From Gammaproteobacteria bacterium (lineage in GTDB: Bacteria; Pseudomonadota; Gammaproteobacteria; JAJFKO01), in NCBI GenBank assembly GCA_021773175.1, contig JAJFKO010000010.1:1-64000 (forward strand): a stretch of DNA of 64,000 nucleotides, in the 5' to 3' direction. Each line of letters begins with the position of its first letter. The first letter of the stretch is position 1. The position numbers and the translations under genes are program-made. Positions 48,999 through 57,684 of this stretch are shown one piece after another. The notes beneath the pieces were generated by a model. It had not been told where the DNA came from. It searched no databases and saw only the letters and a program-made list of their open reading frames with translations.

Positions 48999-50288
48999 AT
49001 GCAGAATAAAGCTCATGATAAATATTTAAAAAATTATGCAGAACAAGAATATTTGATTGTTAATAAGATCGAAAATAAATACTCTAATGCTGTTATTATC
49101 CCTGCATATAATGAAGGTGAGTCATTGTTGATTTTGCTTGAGCAAATTAGAAATTTTCATGCAGAAAAAGTCATTGTTATTTTGCTTGTGAATGCTCATG
49201 ATGCAACACCTCAAGATGTGATTATTACCAATCAATGCTTATTGAAAGAGATTCAACATCGTTATGTTTGTTGTTGGCAAGAAAAAAACTCTACACCAAT
49301 GACGTTATATCAACTTGGTAAGCATGATTTATTAATCGTTGATCGTAATCAGCCTCACAACCTTTTAAGACAGAAAGAAGGTGTCGGCATGGCGCGTAAA
49401 ATTGCCTCCGATATCGCATTCGCATTGTATTACCATGACAAATTAGCTACGCAGTGGATTCACAGCACCGATGCTGATGTTGTTTTGCCCGATGACTATT
49501 TTTTACAGAGCCGTAAGCTAGAAGAAATGAATGCCGCAGCTGCTATTTATGCATTTTGTCATCAAGTCATGGGATGTGAGCAACAGCAAAAGGCGATGCT
49601 TCAATATGATCTAGCTTTAGATTACTATGTACAAGGCTTGCAATTCGCTGCATCACCCTATGCGTTTCATACTATTGGTAGTACGTTTGTATTCAATGCA
49701 GATTGCTATGCTAAAATTCGCGGTTTTCCCAAACGCGCAGCTGGTGAAGACTTTTATTTTTTAAATAAACTCGCTAAGCAGGGAGAGATTGTCCAGTTAC
49801 ATGGCGATAAGTTGATTATTCAAGGTCGTTTGTCAGATAGAGTGCCTTTTGGGACAGGCCATGCATTGCATAAAATTTTGAATCTATGGCAGCTGGATTT
49901 AACCTACTGTTATTATCATCCAAGAGTGTTTCTATTATTAAAATTTTGGTTGCAGCTTATGTCAGAAATTACATTAGAGAGTGATTGTTTGACTATTAAT
50001 AAAGAATTAGGTTTTATGGTTGAGGATGAACAAGAAAAAAACTTAATTATAGTAGTTCTACAGCAATTGGGGTTCTTTACTGCACTTGAAAAATTGCAAC
50101 AGCAGAATAATGATATTAACAAATTACAAAAACAATTAGTAATATGGTTTGATGCATTTAGGACTTTAAAATTTATCCATGCGCTGAGAGATAATAGCTT
50201 GGCTTCAATATCACGTACAAGTTTACTAGAACATGACTTATATGAAAATATTATAACTAATTCAAATCAGCTAAACCAAGTCGCTTAA
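48999..50288 (+). CDS. Family 2-type glycosyltransferase
   Basis: This is a 429-residue GT-A protein. The N-terminal nucleotide-sugar region is AVIIPAYNEGESLLILLEQIRN, and the metal-binding DxD equivalent is DAD at residues 158-160. The acceptor region contains HTIGSTFVFNADCYAKIRGF and GEDFYFLNKLAKQGEI, with the GED motif of family 2 enzymes. A conserved RVPFGTGHALHKI segment follows. The last ~100 residues are helical. There is no membrane helix. It sits behind miaE, and its last 32 bp overlap the 3' end of the minus-strand borosin-type methyltransferase. A decayed relative lies at 51523. Sugar and acceptor are unknown. Confidence 0.85.
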   Translation: MQNKAHDKYLKNYAEQEYLIVNKIENKYSNAVIIPAYNEGESLLILLEQIRNFHAEKVIVILLVNAHDATPQDVIITNQCLLKEIQHRYVCCWQEKNSTPMTLYQLGKHDLLIVDRNQPHNLLRQKEGVGMARKIASDIAFALYYHDKLATQWIHSTDADVVLPDDYFLQSRKLEEMNAAAAIYAFCHQVMGCEQQQKAMLQYDLALDYYVQGLQFAASPYAFHTIGSTFVFNADCYAKIRGFPKRAAGEDFYFLNKLAKQGEIVQLHGDKLIIQGRLSDRVPFGTGHALHKILNLWQLDLTYCYYHPRVFLLLKFWLQLMSEITLESDCLTINKELGFMVEDEQEKNLIIVVLQQLGFFTALEKLQQQNNDINKLQKQLVIWFDAFRTLKFIHALRDNSLASISRTSLLEHDLYENIITNSNQLNQVA

Positions 50289-51054
50289 TCATATCTTGAT
50301 TAATATTAGCTTTCGGCATATCTAATGGCGGAATATAAAGGGTGTCTATCAATTCAACATCTTGTTGTGCGAGTTTTGCTAGCTCAAAGCGTCTGATTTT
50401 TGCTTGCTCGGTTGCGAATAGGGCTGCTTGATAGAGCACAATTTCATGATTAGAGGGGTATGATTTCAGAAGTTCTTCAGTAAGTACCTCAAGATTTTTA
50501 GCTAATGGAAATTCGGTATCAGCTAAATATTTGTTACCTAAAGAGCCAATTTGCCACAAGAGCAAATGCGAAAAAGGTGAGTAGGAATGTTGGCATACTA
50601 AGAAATCTGTAACTTCGAAACTCATACAGCCAGATACACCGGGGTCCACACCTAAGTCAGCATAGAGCCAATCTTCCGCTGAAATACCAGGTAGCATTTT
50701 AGTGCGAAAACCTTTTTGTTTTGCTAATGCGATGGCTCGATGACTTGGCATAGCAAATACACCTGGATGACCATAAAGTACAAAGGTAGTATATTTTCCT
50801 GACTCTAAATTATTAGCGACATGTTCAGCGATAGCAATATAATTTTTTAATCGATTTTTATGTACAAAGTAAAGATCTTGCAATGACTCTGTATTTGAAT
50901 TCAATTGCTCAATCCACTCTGCTGCTTGTGCAATGTTAACTAAATAAAAAACCTTATCAGCATTCTTAATATATCCCTCAGCAGCACGCGTTAAGTCACT
51001 GCCAAGTTGTATACCCATACCAACAACCGCAAATAGTCCGCCCTTATTATCCAC
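50257..51054 (-). CDS. Borosin-type peptide backbone alpha-N-methyltransferase (tetrapyrrole methylase fold)
   Basis: The 265-residue SAM enzyme has the tetrapyrrole-methylase fold (AVVGMGIQLG at 9-18). It matches the methyltransferase domain of fungal OphMA along its length: YGHPGVFAMPSHRAIALAK, MLPGISAEDWLYADLG, and later IPPLDMPKANINQDMIKRL. The OphMA catalytic residues Tyr66, Arg72 and Tyr76 (from memory of its published structure) have exact-spacing equivalents here: Tyr62, Arg68, Tyr72. Borosin enzymes iteratively methylate amide nitrogens of a precursor peptide. In split borosins the precursor is a separate small gene, as seen here at 51176-51325. Start is GTG 51054, preceded by TTGGGGAT. 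The 3' end overlaps the glycosyltransferase gene. Alternative: a generic tetrapyrrole methylase. Confidence 0.82.
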   Translation of the reverse strand: MDNKGGLFAVVGMGIQLGSDLTRAAEGYIKNADKVFYLVNIAQAAEWIEQLNSNTESLQDLYFVHKNRLKNYIAIAEHVANNLESGKYTTFVLYGHPGVFAMPSHRAIALAKQKGFRTKMLPGISAEDWLYADLGVDPGVSGCMSFEVTDFLVCQHSYSPFSHLLLWQIGSLGNKYLADTEFPLAKNLEVLTEELLKSYPSNHEIVLYQAALFATEQAKIRRFELAKLAQQDVELIDTLYIPPLDMPKANINQDMIKRLGLADLN

Positions 51055-51093
51055 GCTATCCCCAATTTAAATTTTTTATTATGACATTACTTC

Positions 51094-51139
51094 TATACCT
51101 GTCGCGATGCATTCTTAGGATTTTATCGCTACGGGTATA
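51094..51139. repeat. 46-bp palindromic repeat between precursor and methyltransferase genes
   Basis: TATACCTGTCGCGAT and ATCGCTACGGGTATA form imperfect inverted repeats around GCATTCTTAGGATTTT. The same sequence, with small changes, forms the left end of the palindrome at 43150. In the minus-strand transcript it would fold as a hairpin between the 49-codon gene and the methyltransferase, and could attenuate the second gene. Confidence 0.7.
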
Positions 51140-51175
51140 TTAAATATTTATTAAGCTTTTTTGTTAGCATTCATA

Positions 51176-51325
51176 TTATAATTCGAGATAATAATCAGGG
51201 CAGACTGTTTGGCTTGAGGAAAAATATCTATCATCTATACTTGATTGAGTATTTTCCTGTGCTTGATAACTATCTAATAATTTAGGGTTTGTTGATATTT
51301 CTAGTATTTCATTTAGTTCTTGCAT
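51176..51325 (-). CDS. 49-residue peptide, candidate split-borosin precursor
   Basis: This small gene reads MQELNEILEISTNPKLLDSY (residues 1-20), then a Gln/Ser/Asp/Tyr-rich tail ending CPDYYLEL. It has an excellent ribosome site (AAGGAG, 8-nt spacing) and a near-consensus promoter. Its stop is 121 bp ahead of the borosin-type methyltransferase on the same strand. The first half looks like a short helical recognition leader of the Nif11/borosin-binding kind (L-x-x-I-L...NPKLLDSY). The second half is a plausible core. It is shorter than the known split-borosin precursor SonA (~70 residues), so the assignment is inference. It could also be an unrelated small protein. Confidence 0.6.
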   Translation of the reverse strand: MQELNEILEISTNPKLLDSYQAQENTQSSIDDRYFSSSQTVCPDYYLEL

Positions 51326-51356
51326 AGTGATGGCTCCTTATTAATATTGCAATTTT

Positions 51357-51385
51357 AATATAGTCAGGCAATAGATTGATGTCAA
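51357..51385 (-). promoter_or_regulatory. Near-consensus sigma70 promoter of the candidate borosin operon
   Basis: On the minus strand a perfect TTGACA (51380-51385) is followed by a 17-bp spacer and TATATT (51357-51362), about 30 bp upstream of the start of the 49-codon gene. This is the best promoter match I found in the window. Confidence 0.8.
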
Positions 51386-51522
51386 TGTTTAGACTAGCCT
51401 GGTGTTAGTGAGTATTGATAAGAATGGATTTTAAATGGGAATAACATTAGCTGACTTTTCGTTGTGAACCTTTTATCACAGAGCAGTAAGCTAATCACGG
51501 TTTCAATTAGTAATGTCAAAAT

Positions 51523-51738
51523 TTGGACCGAGTACTATTTGGAACCGGACATGCTTTACACAAAATTTTAAATTTATGGAAAAGCGATATGTCATATTGT
51601 TTTTATCATCCACAAATATTTATGCTGTACGTTGATAATGGACTGATATCGATACCCCTCGAAGGTTTGGACCAGCAATCACTTTACACAGAAAGGATGC
51701 ATAATAGTCAAGTCAATATCTCTGATTTAATAGAGTGA
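51523..51738 (+). pseudogene. Remnant of a second glycosyltransferase
   Basis: The frame contains DRVLFGTGHALHKILNLW and YCFYHPQIFML, clearly related to residues ~283-310 of the glycosyltransferase at 48999 but diverged at the DNA level. It then drifts into unrelated sequence. No N-terminal half is present. It flanks the candidate borosin operon on the side opposite the intact copy and in the same orientation, so the operon sits between two related glycosyltransferase sequences. Confidence 0.8.
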
Positions 51739-51858
51739 ACGGCCGCAACAGATAATAATTTTTGGAATTGGAAAATTTATCGAGTTTCTTCATATGGTAA
51801 CGTGATAGAATTTTGAAACTACACTTTTCGTATAATAATAAAAGATGCAAAAATTAAT

Positions 51859-53283
51859 ATGGCTAACAATACTGTTATTCACTGGTTTAGGCAAGATTTG
51901 CGTTTAACTGACAATCCTGCATTATTCGCTGCTGCGCAAGCAGGAAAAATTTTACCTATCTATATACTCGATGATAAGAATGCTGGTGATCATGCTATGG
52001 GGGCTGCTAGTCGTTGGTGGTTGCATCATTCTTTAACTGCATTACATGAGTCACTAAAAAAGACGTTACATATTTTTCTGGGTAAACCGGAAGAAATTCT
52101 ACCTAAATTAATTCAAGAACATAATGTTAATGCCGTGTTTTGGAATCGTTGCTATGAGCCATGGTGTATTCAACGTGATCAAAATGTTAAAGGCCTTCTC
52201 AAAGATATGAATGTTGAAGTAAGTAGCTTTAATGGCTCACTACTGTGGGAGCCTTGGCAGATTAAGAAAAAAGATGGCGGTAATTATAAAGTATTTACGC
52301 CATTTTATCGTAAAGGCTGTTTGCAGGCGTTACCTCCAAGAGAGCCATTATCAGCAATTGAGCCTACCAACTTTTATACGGGTAATGTAGCAAGTGATTC
52401 AATCAATGCTTTAAATTTATTACCTAGCATTGCTTGGGATAAAGTGATGAGAGAAACTTGGGAAATTGGTGAGGCAGCTGCTTTAGGTCGACTTGAAGAG
52501 TTTATTGACTATGGGTTAAGTGACTACAAAGAAGGACGTAACTTTCCTGCAAAGCATAATGTTTCACGATTGTCACCACATTTACACTTTGGTGAGCTTT
52601 CACCAAATCAAGCTTGGTACGCGGTTAAACAACAAAGCTTAGAGGCTAATGTCGATTGCTTTATGAGTGAGTTAGGTTGGCGTGAATTTTCTTATAGCTT
52701 ATTATATTACTATCCAGATCTGCCTATTGATAACTTGCAAAAAAAGTTTAATGCTTTTCCCTGGCTTGATGACAAAGAAGCTTTATCACGATGGCAGAAA
52801 GGTATGACAGGCTATCCTATTGTTGATGCTGGTATGCGAGAACTTTGGCAAACAGGTTATATGCATAATCGTGTGCGAATGATAGTCGGCTCTTTCTTAG
52901 TAAAAAATTTATTGTTGCATTGGCATTATGGTGAAAAGTGGTTTTGGGACTGTTTAGTTGATGCTGATTTAGCGAGCAATAGCGCGAGTTGGCAATGGGT
53001 TGCTGGTTGTGGTGCTGATGCTGCTCCATATTTTCGAGTCTTTAATCCCGTTACACAAGGTGAAAAATTTGATCCTGATGGTGAATATACTTTGCAATAT
53101 GTTCCTGAGCTTTCAAATCTACCAAGAAAATATTTATATAAACCATGGGAAGCATCAACTGAAATCTTGCAGGCAGCAGGCGTTATACTTGGTAAAACTT
53201 ATCCTAAACCGATTGTTGATATTAAAGAGTCAAGACTGCAGGCATTGAATGCATTTGCATCTATAAAGAATATACCTAAATAA
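51859..53283 (+). CDS. phrB: Deoxyribodipyrimidine photolyase
   Basis: The photolyase uses blue light and FAD to split cyclobutane pyrimidine dimers. The 474-residue protein begins VIHWFRQDLRLTDNPAL and has the FAD-binding region WQKGMTGYPIVDAGMRELW, MHNRVRMIVGSFLVKNLL, and DADLASNSASWQWVAGCG with PYFRVFNPVTQG. The length and motifs match class I CPD photolyases. No good SD is seen before ATG 51859, and only a lone TATAAT at 51831-51836 suggests a promoter. A light-repair enzyme hints that the host cell spends time outside dark tissue. Confidence 0.94.
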   Translation: MANNTVIHWFRQDLRLTDNPALFAAAQAGKILPIYILDDKNAGDHAMGAASRWWLHHSLTALHESLKKTLHIFLGKPEEILPKLIQEHNVNAVFWNRCYEPWCIQRDQNVKGLLKDMNVEVSSFNGSLLWEPWQIKKKDGGNYKVFTPFYRKGCLQALPPREPLSAIEPTNFYTGNVASDSINALNLLPSIAWDKVMRETWEIGEAAALGRLEEFIDYGLSDYKEGRNFPAKHNVSRLSPHLHFGELSPNQAWYAVKQQSLEANVDCFMSELGWREFSYSLLYYYPDLPIDNLQKKFNAFPWLDDKEALSRWQKGMTGYPIVDAGMRELWQTGYMHNRVRMIVGSFLVKNLLLHWHYGEKWFWDCLVDADLASNSASWQWVAGCGADAAPYFRVFNPVTQGEKFDPDGEYTLQYVPELSNLPRKYLYKPWEASTEILQAAGVILGKTYPKPIVDIKESRLQALNAFASIKNIPK

Positions 53284-53285
53284 GA

Positions 53286-54800
53286 TTAGCCTCTTTTGCC
53301 TTGATTAGCTTTTAGAATAATTAACAAGCTGATGATGGTGCCACCTAATAGAGTCCAGATAGAAATATGAAAGCCATGTACGAAAGCTTGTTTAAAATAT
53401 AAAACAATTTTTTCGGCAAGGTCTTTGCTAAAACCACTTAATAGACTTTTGACACGATCGGGATTGGCAATCATGGCTTGTACTAAATGTTGCTGATGCT
53501 CAGTTAGTTGAATGTTTGCCTTTTGTAGAGAGAGTTTTAAGCCATCGCGCTCGGCGTAATAAAATATCGTTGTGACAATTGCTAAGCTTAATACACCACA
53601 GATATTTAAAATAGTAAGACCTGCTCCTGAAATAACACCCGCATCAGACATATCCTCTATGTCAGAGAGCATAATAGGAATACCTAGCCCATTACCGAAT
53701 CCCCATGCGCTACCAAAAATAAAGAAGGCAATAAGCATAAACCAAACAGGAACATTAATATTAAAGAGTAAAAATAGAATATAAGCTATAAATGCGAATA
53801 GAAACATAATCGCTACTGCGACACGAGCATTGTATTTATCATAGATATTACCCGCGATGACGGGAGCAATTGCGGTCATAGCCGTCATAGGTAAGATGAG
53901 CAAACCTACCATAAGTGTTTTATAGTTTTGCACATCATGCAAGAAAAGTGGTAGGAAAAATAGGATAGGCCATGCAAAGCCAACACCGATAACATACACA
54001 ATGTTACCTACTAAGAAACCACGATTCATAAATAGTGGAATAGGTAAGATGGGGGCTTCGACTCTCTTCTCAACTTGGTATAACAACCAAAAACCAATGC
54101 CTGCAGCAATAAATAAGCTAATCGTTATTGGGGTTTCCCAACCAAAATAAGGGCCTTCATTAATAGCAAAAACTAAGGTTGCTAAACTGAAGATTAATAA
54201 GCACATGCCAAGCCAATCGATTTTAACATTCTTATTAACTGAATCTTTTTTTACGACGAGGAAACACAACACAAGACTGATAATAGTCAGTGGAATATTA
54301 ATAAAAAAGATCCAGCGCCAAGAAGCAAAAGAACTAATTAAGCTACCCATTAGTGGTCCAAATGCTAAGCCAATACCAACTAAACTACCGTATAGGCTAA
54401 AAGCTCGACCTTGTTCTTCTTTAGGAAAATTATTTGCGTTAATTGCCATGCCACAGGGAAAAACAATTGCACTGAAGGCGCCCTGTAATATGCGGAAGAT
54501 AATTAACATCAAAGGTGTCGTTGATAAACCAGAACCCAGTGATGCTAAGCTGAAACCAATAATAGCGATATAAAGCAATTTACGATGGCCGAATAAATCC
54601 CCAGCACGTCCCGCGGTTGCAAGTAATGCACAGAAACTAATGCCAAAACCTGAAATTAGCCATTGTAATTGATTGACTGTTGAACCCAGATCTTTTTGGA
54701 TCAGAGATAAACAGGTATTTACAATGGTAAAGTCTGCTGCCACCATAATACCCGCAAGACCTGTTGCAATGAGTACTAACCACTTGTTTCCCTGTGTCAT
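53286..54800 (-). CDS. MFS drug transporter, DHA2 (EmrB/QacA-like) family
   Basis: The 504-residue protein has about 14 hydrophobic helices. DHA2 signatures are present: DFTIVNTCLSLIQKDLG in helix 1, AGRAGDLFGHRKLLY (motif A) and FRILQGAFSAIVFPCGMAI (motif B-like). Such proteins export drugs or other small molecules using the proton gradient. It lies 18 bp behind a class I methyltransferase gene on the same strand. I prefer ATG 54800 (MTQGNKW), with AAGGG upstream, over TTG 54809. No EmrA-type adaptor is present. Substrate unknown. Confidence 0.9.
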   Translation of the reverse strand: MTQGNKWLVLIATGLAGIMVAADFTIVNTCLSLIQKDLGSTVNQLQWLISGFGISFCALLATAGRAGDLFGHRKLLYIAIIGFSLASLGSGLSTTPLMLIIFRILQGAFSAIVFPCGMAINANNFPKEEQGRAFSLYGSLVGIGLAFGPLMGSLISSFASWRWIFFINIPLTIISLVLCFLVVKKDSVNKNVKIDWLGMCLLIFSLATLVFAINEGPYFGWETPITISLFIAAGIGFWLLYQVEKRVEAPILPIPLFMNRGFLVGNIVYVIGVGFAWPILFFLPLFLHDVQNYKTLMVGLLILPMTAMTAIAPVIAGNIYDKYNARVAVAIMFLFAFIAYILFLLFNINVPVWFMLIAFFIFGSAWGFGNGLGIPIMLSDIEDMSDAGVISGAGLTILNICGVLSLAIVTTIFYYAERDGLKLSLQKANIQLTEHQQHLVQAMIANPDRVKSLLSGFSKDLAEKIVLYFKQAFVHGFHISIWTLLGGTIISLLIILKANQGKRG

Positions 54801-54818
54801 TATAGCCAAACCCTTATA

Positions 54819-55571
54819 TTATTTTTTGATGAAATATATGTATTGATCTATTGGTAAAGTCCACTGTTGATTTTGATAGTCAAGTTTATCAATAAGTATT
54901 TTCAACTTCTCTTCAAAAGTTGGTAATTCTGTAATACCTTCCATGCGGAAAAAGTTTTGCAGATATTTTTTAATCTCATCTATGTTAGAAAAAGTATGAT
55001 ACGTTCGATAAGGAATAACATCAAAATTATTAAAAGCTTCCAGTCCTTGTTTATACTTTTCATATTGAAGACAATAAACATGACAGATATCTTTGGTTTC
55101 ATTCTCAAAGAGATCGAAAATTAAGCGAGTATCACCAAAAATAACGATTAATAATCCTTCTGGTGCGACTAAATCATATAGTTTGTTTAAAGTAGGAATC
55201 CAAGTGGACTCTGGATAATAGTATTGTACATGTGAATATAACATCAAATCATAATGATTTTTTTCTAGAGGAAAGTCTTCAATATTATCAATGGCAATAT
55301 TAGCATTGGGAAACTTAGTGTGTAGAGTTTCTTTATAAATAGGCAGTAGTTCTAATAAAGTGTAATTTTGACAGCGTTGATAGAGTGGCATACTAATTAG
55401 GCCAGGACCTGCTCCTAAATCAATACCGTTAGCAAAATGTTGTTTTCCTAAATGCTCTTCCAAATGTTGCGTGATAATTGCTTTCTCGTCAGTTGTGTCG
55501 TAGTAAAGGCTAGACATTTCATCTTTGAATTTTTCTTCACTAGCTAATAATTGTGAGCTCGTTATCTTCAT
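54819..55571 (-). CDS. Class I SAM-dependent methyltransferase
   Basis: This is a 250-residue Rossmann-fold methyltransferase. The SAM motif I is NGIDLGAGPGLIS at about residues 48-60, and the acidic residue after strand 2 is in LLELLPIYKE. A PEGLLIVIFGDTR strand (motif IV-like) comes later. The N-terminal helical segment and the C-terminal half are unusual. The substrate is not identifiable from sequence. It is the first gene of a two-gene unit with the MFS exporter, which suggests modification and export of a small molecule, but this is inference. AAGGA precedes ATG 55571. Confidence 0.8.
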   Translation of the reverse strand: MKITSSQLLASEEKFKDEMSSLYYDTTDEKAIITQHLEEHLGKQHFANGIDLGAGPGLISMPLYQRCQNYTLLELLPIYKETLHTKFPNANIAIDNIEDFPLEKNHYDLMLYSHVQYYYPESTWIPTLNKLYDLVAPEGLLIVIFGDTRLIFDLFENETKDICHVYCLQYEKYKQGLEAFNNFDVIPYRTYHTFSNIDEIKKYLQNFFRMEGITELPTFEEKLKILIDKLDYQNQQWTLPIDQYIYFIKK

Positions 55572-55803
55572 GAAATATAGTCCTTTTTATGGCAGGGTAA
55601 GCCAAAAATTTTGTGTTCTTTTATACACTGATTGCATGAGGAAAGCTATTACGATACTGCTGACATGTGTATATGGGCTCTATCTCAGTAGCCAAATTTG
55701 AAGAGGAACAATTACTTTAAGGTAAAAAAATCATGGGGTTACTAGTTCCAATCTAAGCTGAAATAGGCTACAATCCGGCAAATTTACTATCTTAACGCCA
55801 TGT
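55572..55803. other. Divergent intergenic region upstream of lepA
   Basis: No supported gene is present. A 21-codon frame near 55636 (MRKAITILLTCVYGLYLSSQI) resembles a signal-peptide stub but has no ribosome site. The part nearest lepA holds the two hairpins listed separately. Confidence 0.5.
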
Positions 55804-55859
55804 TTATTCCAGCGAGTTTTCTTATATATACTGAGAACCTGAAAATTCGGCTGGAATAA
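55804..55859 (+). other. Large imperfect hairpin upstream of lepA
   Basis: TTATTCCAGCGAGTTTTC (55804-55821) and GAAAATTCGGCTGGAATAA (55841-55859) pair with one bulge around a 19-nt loop. No U-run follows. It may be a dispersed repeat or part of the lepA leader. Confidence 0.55.
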
Positions 55860-55861
55860 GC

Positions 55862-55882
55862 ATGTTCCTTGTTTTGGAACAT
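55862..55882 (+). promoter_or_regulatory. Perfect hairpin overlapping the only SD-like site of lepA
   Basis: ATGTTCC, a TTGTTTT loop and GGAACAT form a perfect 7-bp stem ending 5 nt before lepA ATG 55888. The GGAAC in its 3' arm is the only Shine-Dalgarno-like sequence, so folding would hide it. Confidence 0.55.
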
Positions 55883-55887
55883 TATGT

Positions 55888-57684
55888 ATGCAGCATATTC
55901 GAAATTTTTCTATTATTGCCCATATTGATCATGGCAAATCAACCTTAGCCGATCGCTTTATTCAGCATTGTGGTGGTCTCGCAGAACGCGAGATGGCTGC
56001 GCAGGTTTTAGATTCCATGGACTTAGAGCGCGAAAAAGGTATCACCATTAAAGCGCAAAGTGTCAAATTATCCTACAAAGCTAAAAATGGAATCACTTAT
56101 CAACTTAACTTTATTGATACACCAGGACACGTTGATTTTGCTTATGAGGTATCACGTTCTTTAGCCGCGTGTGAAGGCGCACTATTAGTTGTCGATGCTG
56201 GACAGGGTGTTGAAGCACAGACTGTTGCTGTTTGTTATACCGCAATTGAGCAAGGCTTAGACGTTATACCAGTATTAAATAAAATTGATTTACCACAAGC
56301 AGAGCCAGAACGCGTAAAACAAGAAATTGAAGATATCATTGGTATTGATGCCACTGATGCTGATTTAGTTAGTGCTAAAACAGGTTTAGGCGTGGAAGAT
56401 TTACTAGAAACCATTATTGCAAAAATCCCTGCGCCGGAAGGTTCTGCTGATGCTGCATTACAAGCTTTAATTATCGACTCTTGGTTTGACAGTTATCTTG
56501 GTGTTGTATCTCTAGTGCGAGTAAAGAATGGCACCTTGCGAGTTAAAGATAAAGTACAAGTTATGTCAACGGGACAATCTTATCAAGTTGATAAGCTTCA
56601 CGTGTTTACACCAAAGCGTGAAGAAACTACAGAACTGTCGGCAGGCGAAGTAGGTTGTATTGTTGCTGGTATTAAAGAAATTAATGGCGCCCCTGTTGGT
56701 GATACGTTAACAGCAGCAAAAAATCCTGCAACAGAAGTACTACCTGGATTTCAAACAGTACACCCACAAGTTTATGCCGGAATGTTTCCTATTAGCTCTG
56801 ATGATTATGAGGCTTTTCGTGATGCGCTAGCTAAATTAAGCTTAAACGATGCCGCATTATTTTACGAACCTGAAACATCAACAGCATTGGGTTTTGGTTT
56901 TCGCTGTGGCTTCCTTGGCATGCTTCATATGGAAATTGTTCAGGAGCGACTTGAACGTGAATATGATCTTGATTTAATTTCTACAGCACCTACGGTTATT
57001 TTTGAAATTGTTGATAAAAAAGGTGTTGTGTCACAGCTAGATAATCCAGCATTGTTACCCGAGCCAAATTTTGTTGAAGAAGTTCGTGAACCCATTGTTG
57101 AAGCTAATATCCTGGTGCCACAAGAATATTTGGGAGCGGTTATAACCCTTTGTATTGAAAGACGTGGCGTACAAAAGAATATGGTCTATAGCGGTAAACA
57201 AATTTCATTAACCTATGAGATCCCTATGAATGAAGTGGTCTTAGATTTTTTTGATCGTTTAAAATCTGTGAGCCGAGGTTATGCGTCGCTAGATTATCAT
57301 TTTGTGCGTTTCCAAGCCGCAGATTTAGTTAAATTTGATATGTTGATTAATAGCGAACGTGTTGATGCGCTCTCTGTTATTGTGCATCGAGAACAATCAC
57401 ATTATCGTGGCCGACAAGTAGCGGAAAAATTGAAAGAACTCATTCCTCGACAAATGTTTGATGTGGCAATTCAAGCAGCCATTGGTAATCAGATTATTGC
57501 GCGCCAGACAGTTAAGGCTTTGCGTAAAAATGTTACGGCAAAATGCTATGGTGGAGATATATCGCGTAAACGCAAGCTACTGGAAAAGCAAAAGAAAGGG
57601 AAAAAACGCATGAAGCAGTTTGGTAAGGTGGAAATTCCACAAGAAGCTTTCTTGGCTGTATTGCGAGTGGAGAAAGATAAATGA
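55888..57684 (+). CDS. lepA: Elongation factor 4 (LepA)
   Basis: LepA/EF4 is a ribosomal GTPase that affects translation initiation and elongation under stress. The 598-residue protein has G1 [14 protein letters not shown]3 DTPGHVDF and G4 NKIDLP, then EF-G-like domains. The LepA-specific C-terminal domain ends [21 protein letters not shown]. The gene is first in lepA-lepB-rnc-era, and its stop overlaps lepB by 4 bp. No normal SD precedes it. Confidence 0.98.
   Translation: MQHIRNFSIIAHIDHGKSTLADRFIQHCGGLAEREMAAQVLDSMDLEREKGITIKAQSVKLSYKAKNGITYQLNFIDTPGHVDFAYEVSRSLAACEGALLVVDAGQGVEAQTVAVCYTAIEQGLDVIPVLNKIDLPQAEPERVKQEIEDIIGIDATDADLVSAKTGLGVEDLLETIIAKIPAPEGSADAALQALIIDSWFDSYLGVVSLVRVKNGTLRVKDKVQVMSTGQSYQVDKLHVFTPKREETTELSAGEVGCIVAGIKEINGAPVGDTLTAAKNPATEVLPGFQTVHPQVYAGMFPISSDDYEAFRDALAKLSLNDAALFYEPETSTALGFGFRCGFLGMLHMEIVQERLEREYDLDLISTAPTVIFEIVDKKGVVSQLDNPALLPEPNFVEEVREPIVEANILVPQEYLGAVITLCIERRGVQKNMVYSGKQISLTYEIPMNEVVLDFFDRLKSVSRGYASLDYHFVRFQAADLVKFDMLINSERVDALSVIVHREQSHYRGRQVAEKLKELIPRQMFDVAIQAAIGNQIIARQTVKALRKNVTAKCYGGDISRKRKLLEKQKKGKKRMKQFGKVEIPQEAFLAVLRVEKDK

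Noticed and set aside
48408-50288. miaE as part of the candidate borosin pathway
   Set aside because: It matches the ordinary tRNA hydroxylase and lies on the opposite strand. Proximity alone does not support a link.
55636-55701. 21-codon signal-peptide-like frame before lepA
   Set aside because: It has no ribosome site and ends at once after the hydrophobic stretch. Chance or a relic is more likely.
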